This document shows, piece by piece, positions 5,811 through 9,318 of a DNA stretch of 9,318 nucleotides. The number at the start of each line of letters is the position of its first letter. The first letter of the stretch is position 1. The notes under the pieces were generated by a model. The model was not told the DNA's origin and searched no databases. It saw nothing but the letters and a program-made list of their open reading frames with translations. Both the position numbers and the translations under genes were made by a program. This DNA is from Giesbergeria sp. Lineage in GTDB: Bacteria; Pseudomonadota; Gammaproteobacteria; Burkholderiales; Burkholderiaceae_C. The stretch is from assembly GCA_017998735.1 (NCBI GenBank), contig JAGOCN010000040.1, positions 1-9,318 of the forward strand, read 5' to 3'.

Positions 5811-8477
5811 ATGACGATAAACACCCAACACCGCAAGCCCCTGCCCGGCACAAAGCTGGACTACTTCGACGCCCGTGAAGCCATCGACGCCATTGCCCCC
5901 GGCGCCTACGCAAAACTGTCGTACACCGCCCGCGTCCATGCAGAAAACCTGGTGCGCCGCTGCGACCCGGCCACTTTGACCGCATCACTGCAGCAACTGA
6001 TTGAGCGTCGGCACGATCTGGACTTTCCGTGGTTTCCGGCGCGCGTGGTGTGCCACGACATCCTGGGCCAGACCGCGCTGGTGGACCTGGCCGGCCTGCG
6101 CGACGCGATTGCCGAGGCGGGAGGTGACCCGGCACAGGTCAACCCGGTGGTGCCGACGCAGCTGATCGTCGACCATTCGCTGGCGGTGGAGTTTGCCGGC
6201 TTTGACCCCGACGCTTTCGAGAAGAACCGCGCCATCGAAGATCGTCGCAATGAAGACCGTTTTCACTTCATCGAATGGTGCAAAACCGCCTTCAAAAACG
6301 TCGAAGTGATCCCGCCAGGGAACGGGATCATGCACCAGATCAACCTCGAAAGAATGAGCCCTGTGGTGCATGCGCGCGACGGCGTGGCCTTCCCAGACAC
6401 CCTGGTCGGCACCGACAGCCACACGCCGCACGTCGATGCGCTGGGCGTGATTGCCATTGGCGTCGGCGGCCTGGAAGCCGAGAGCGTGATGCTGGGCCGC
6501 GCGTCGTGGATGCGCCTGCCCGACATCGTTGGTGTGGAACTGACCGGCAAACCCCAGCCCGGCATCACCGCCACCGACGTGGTGCTGGCACTGACCGAGT
6601 TTTTGCGCCAGCAAAAGGTCGTCGGCGCCTATCTGGAATTCTTCGGCGCAGGCGCCAACGCACTGACGCTGGGCGACCGCGCCACCATCTCCAACATGAC
6701 ACCCGAGTTTGGCGCCACGGCGGCGATGTTCTACATCGACCAGCAAACCATTGACTACCTCAAACTCACCGGCCGCGACGCCGCCCAGGTGGCACTGGTT
6801 GAAACCTACGCCAAACAAACCGGCCTCTGGGCCGACGCGCTGCGCACCGCCGAATACGAGCGCGTGCTGACCTTTGACTTGTCCAGCGTGGTGCGCAACA
6901 TGGCCGGCCCATCGAACCCGCACAAACGCCTGCCGACCAGCGACCTGACCGCACGCGGCATTGCCGGCGCAGTCAAGCTGCAGATGGCCCGCGACGAAGA
7001 GGCCGAAGGCCAAATGCCCGACGGCGCCGTCATCATTGCGGCCATCACCAGCTGCACCAACACCAGCAACCCGCGCAACGTGATTGCGGCCGCCCTGCTG
7101 GCGCGCAACGCCAACGCGCTCGGTTTGAGCCGCAAACCGTGGGTCAAAACCTCGCTGGCGCCCGGCTCCAAGGCGGTCGAGCTGTATTTGCAAGACGCTG
7201 ATTTGCTCAAGGAGCTGGAGCAGCTGGGCTTTGGCATCGTCGGCTTTGCCTGCACCACCTGCAACGGCATGAGCGGCGCGCTGGACCCCGCCATCCAGCA
7301 AGAAATCATTGACCGGGGCCTCTACGCCACCGCCGTGCTGTCGGGCAACCGCAACTTTGACGGCCGCATCCACCCGTATGCCAAACAAGCCTTTTTGGCA
7401 TCGCCCCCGCTGGTGGTGGCCTACGCCATTGCCGGCACCATCCGCTTTGACATTGAAAAAGACGTGCTGGGCACCGACACCCACGGCCAGCCGGTCACGC
7501 TGAAAGACCTCTGGCCGACCGATGCAGAGATAGATGCCGTGGTGGCGCAAAGCGTCAAGCCCGAGCACTTTCGCCAAGTTTATGAACCGATGTTCAAACT
7601 GGGCGTTGTGACTGGCAACAACATTGACCCGCTGTACGACTGGCGCCCGCAAAGCACCTACATCCGCCGCCCGCCGTACTGGGAAGGTGCGCTGGCGGGC
7701 GAGCGCACCCTGCGCGGCCTGCGAGCGCTGGCCGTGCTGCCCGACAACATCACCACCGACCACCTGTCGCCGTCCAACGCGATTTTGTTGGACAGCGCCG
7801 CTGGTGAGTATTTGGCAAAAATGGGGCTGCCCGAAGAAGACTTCAACTCGTATGCCACGCACCGGGGCGACCACCTGACCGCACAGCGCGCCACTTTTGC
7901 CAACCCGCAACTGGTCAATGAAATGGCCGTGGTGGATGGCGCGGTCAAAAAAGGCTCGCTCGCCCGCACCGAACCCGAAGGCCAGGTGGTGCGCATGTGG
8001 GAAGCCATCGAAACCTATATGGAGCGCAAGCAGCCGCTGATCATCATTGCCGGCGCCGACTACGGCCAGGGGAGTTCCCGCGACTGGGCCGCCAAGGGCG
8101 TGCGGCTGGCGGGCGTGGAGGCGATTGCGGCCGAAGGCTTTGAGCGCATCCACCGCACCAACCTGGTCGGCATGGGCGTGCTGCCGCTGCAGTTCCAGCT
8201 TGGCACCACCCGCCACACGCTGCAGATTGACGGCAGCGAGGTGTTTGACGTGGTGGGCGAACGCCACCCCGGTGCCACGCTGACGCTGGCCGTCACGCGC
8301 CAGAAAGGCCCGCACGCAGGCCAGCAGCTGCAGGTGCCCGTCACCTGCAGGCTCGATACGGCAGAAGAGGTGTCGATCTACGAGGCCGGTGGCGTGCTGC
8401 AGCGCTTTGCGCAGGATTTTCTGGCACAGCATGCCGAAGAAAAAAAACAGCCAAACCAGCCTCTGGCGCAGGTGTAG
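5811..8477 (+). CDS. acnD: 2-Methylcitrate dehydratase, Fe-S dependent (AcnD/AcnM)
   Basis: AcnD is the aconitase-superfamily enzyme that dehydrates 2-methylcitrate to a methylaconitate isomer; it replaces the iron-free PrpD and works with PrpF. The predicted 888 residues match the family. Visible motifs are the opening YRKPLPGT-like HRKPLPGTKLDYFD (7-20), DSHTPH (202-207), the cluster ligands C415 in TSCTNTSN and C481/C484 in ACTTCNGMSG (CTTC rather than the CTxCIG of common aconitases, as in AcnD), and the swivel-domain loop GADYGQGSSRDWAAKG (748-763). ATG 5811 fits the start of known AcnD proteins. The frame happens to stay open back into prpC, but the upstream translation is low-complexity repeat sequence. 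No Shine-Dalgarno sequence precedes the ATG. It follows prpC by 251 bases, mostly repeat, and precedes prpF by 49. The alternative name acnM is used in Ralstonia. Confidence 0.96.
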   Translation: MTINTQHRKPLPGTKLDYFDAREAIDAIAPGAYAKLSYTARVHAENLVRRCDPATLTASLQQLIERRHDLDFPWFPARVVCHDILGQTALVDLAGLRDAIAEAGGDPAQVNPVVPTQLIVDHSLAVEFAGFDPDAFEKNRAIEDRRNEDRFHFIEWCKTAFKNVEVIPPGNGIMHQINLERMSPVVHARDGVAFPDTLVGTDSHTPHVDALGVIAIGVGGLEAESVMLGRASWMRLPDIVGVELTGKPQPGITATDVVLALTEFLRQQKVVGAYLEFFGAGANALTLGDRATISNMTPEFGATAAMFYIDQQTIDYLKLTGRDAAQVALVETYAKQTGLWADALRTAEYERVLTFDLSSVVRNMAGPSNPHKRLPTSDLTARGIAGAVKLQMARDEEAEGQMPDGAVIIAAITSCTNTSNPRNVIAAALLARNANALGLSRKPWVKTSLAPGSKAVELYLQDADLLKELEQLGFGIVGFACTTCNGMSGALDPAIQQEIIDRGLYATAVLSGNRNFDGRIHPYAKQAFLASPPLVVAYAIAGTIRFDIEKDVLGTDTHGQPVTLKDLWPTDAEIDAVVAQSVKPEHFRQVYEPMFKLGVVTGNNIDPLYDWRPQSTYIRRPPYWEGALAGERTLRGLRALAVLPDNITTDHLSPSNAILLDSAAGEYLAKMGLPEEDFNSYATHRGDHLTAQRATFANPQLVNEMAVVDGAVKKGSLARTEPEGQVVRMWEAIETYMERKQPLIIIAGADYGQGSSRDWAAKGVRLAGVEAIAAEGFERIHRTNLVGMGVLPLQFQLGTTRHTLQIDGSEVFDVVGERHPGATLTLAVTRQKGPHAGQQLQVPVTCRLDTAEEVSIYEAGGVLQRFAQDFLAQHAEEKKQPNQPLAQV

Positions 8478-8503
8478 CAAGCGCTGGCAGCTATCAAATT
8501 TGA
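8478..8503 (+). repeat. Comamonadaceae-type intergenic motif
   Basis: Directly after the acnD stop lies GCGCTGGCAGCTATCAAA (8481-8498) followed by TTTGA. From memory, near-identical stretches (AGCGCTnGCAGCTATCAAA) are scattered between genes of Acidovorax, Polaromonas and Rhodoferax genomes, often next to an AT palindrome. Here only AAATTT (8496-8501) remains of the palindrome. It occupies half of the acnD-prpF gap. Genome copy number cannot be judged here. Confidence 0.5.
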
Positions 8504-8526
8504 AAACCGAACCTTCAAAAAAACGC

Positions 8527-9318
8527 ATGACCCGCTTTGCACCGCAACTCAAGATCCCCGCCACCTACCTGCGCGGCGGCACCAGCAAGGGCGTTTTCTT
8601 TCGCCTGCAAGACCTGCCCGAAGCCGCGCAGCAGCCCGGCGCCATACGCGACGCTTTTTTGCTGCGCGTGCTTGGCAGTCCTGATCCGTATGGCAAGCAG
8701 ATCGACGGCCTGGGCAACGCCTCGTCCAGCACCAGCAAGGCCGTCATCCTGAGCCAGAGCACCCGCCCCGGCCACGATGTGGACTACCTGTTTGGCCAGG
8801 TCGGCATCGACCAGCCTTTTGTGGACTGGAGCGGCAACTGCGGCAACCTGTCGGCCGCCGTCGGCCCCTGCGCCATCCACCTGGGGCTGATCGACGCGGC
8901 GCGCATGCCGGACCACGGCACGCTTGCCGTGCGCATCTGGCAGGCCAACATTGGCAAGACCATCGTCGCCCATGTGCCCATCGCGGGCGGCCAGGTGCAG
9001 GAAACCGGCGACTTTGCGCTGGACGGCGTGGCCTTTGCCGCTGCCGAAGTGGCGCTGGAGTTTCTGGACCCGGCCGACGAAGGCGATGGCAGTGAAGGCG
9101 GCGGCACCATGTTCCCTACCGGCAACGTGGTGGACACGCTCCATGTCCCCGGCGAAAACCCACTGCCCGCCACGTTCATCAACGCTGGCATCCCCACCAT
9201 CTTCCTGAACGCGCAGGACCTGGGCTACACCGGCACCGAGCTGCAAGGCGCCATCAACGGCGACGCAAAAGCCCTGGCCCGCTTCGAGACCCTCCGCGCC
9301 CACGGCGCCCTGCAAATG
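8527..9318 (+). CDS. prpF: 2-Methylaconitate isomerase PrpF (partial, cut by window end)
   Basis: PrpF belongs to the diaminopimelate-epimerase fold family and isomerises the methylaconitate released by AcnD so that a housekeeping aconitase can hydrate it to 2-methylisocitrate. The first 264 codons are present, open to the last base; family members are close to 390-400 residues, so about a third is missing. Conserved blocks are IPATYLRGGTSKGVFF (10-25), SPDPYGKQIDGLG (51-63), SSTSKAVIL with Lys71 (68-75), and SGNCGNLSAAVGPCAI with Cys105 (102-117). Lys71 and Cys105 match the Lys73 and Cys107 positions reported as important in Shewanella PrpF. ATG 8527 begins the protein at the usual distance from GGTSKG. 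No ribosome site is visible in the A-rich leader, so translation may depend on coupling or on low structure. The gene lies 49 bases after acnD in the same presumed operon. Confidence 0.95.
   Translation, partial: MTRFAPQLKIPATYLRGGTSKGVFFRLQDLPEAAQQPGAIRDAFLLRVLGSPDPYGKQIDGLGNASSSTSKAVILSQSTRPGHDVDYLFGQVGIDQPFVDWSGNCGNLSAAVGPCAIHLGLIDAARMPDHGTLAVRIWQANIGKTIVAHVPIAGGQVQETGDFALDGVAFAAAEVALEFLDPADEGDGSEGGGTMFPTGNVVDTLHVPGENPLPATFINAGIPTIFLNAQDLGYTGTELQGAINGDAKALARFETLRAHGALQM

Noticed and set aside
3937..6135. 732-residue minus-strand frame across the thioesterase gene, prpC and the repeat
   Set aside because: It spans several genes in antisense, has Arg/Gly/Ala/His-rich composition and no domain wording. 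It is a shadow of the codon bias of the true genes.
5985..8564. 859-residue open frame antisense to acnD
   Set aside because: It lies wholly opposite a clearly conserved enzyme, its translation is low-complexity (Val/Gly/His/Gln-rich), and such frames are common opposite high-GC codons. No family signature is visible.

Overview
The window is high-GC DNA with the gene style of a betaproteobacterium of the Burkholderiales, most likely a Comamonadaceae member (Polaromonas/Rhodoferax/Acidovorax type). The basis is the AcnD/PrpF version of the 2-methylcitrate pathway, protein wording typical of that group, and a GCGCTGGCAGCTATCAAA intergenic motif that I recall as common in Comamonadaceae. The species cannot be fixed from this sequence.

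Layout. Bases 1-165 hold the end of an upstream region with a possible terminator. Bases 166-1395 (+) encode a fused SpmA-SpmB type integral membrane protein with two Gate domains. Bases 1548-2084 (+) encode a small acidic protein of unknown function. Convergent to it, 2198-3730 (-) encodes a 510-residue XRE-family regulator of the short-chain fatty acyl-CoA (ScfR) type, related to RamB, PccR and mycobacterial PrpR. A 145-bp divergent intergenic region follows. A four-gene + strand cluster then runs to the right edge: a hotdog-fold acyl-CoA thioesterase-like protein (3876-4292), prpC (4363-5559), acnD/acnM (5811-8477) and the first 264 codons of prpF (8527 to the window end).

The genes form a propionyl-CoA disposal module. 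PrpC joins propionyl-CoA and oxaloacetate to 2-methylcitrate. AcnD dehydrates it to a methylaconitate isomer, and PrpF converts that isomer to the one a housekeeping aconitase can hydrate. The lyase that finishes the cycle, PrpB, is not in the window. The divergently encoded ScfR regulator is the obvious controller.

The most notable signals are these: (i) about ten TTTGCAAA-like half-palindromes packed into 3741-3874, many spaced close to one helical turn, a strong candidate operator array for the ScfR regulator; (ii) a thioesterase-like operon gene with Ser where YciA-type enzymes have the catalytic Asp, and with a start codon that could be leaderless; (iii) a roughly 172-bp foldback element with 13-bp perfect terminal inverted repeats and several internal hairpins between prpC and acnD. 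The pathway itself is known. The regulatory region and the repeat are the parts most worth following up.
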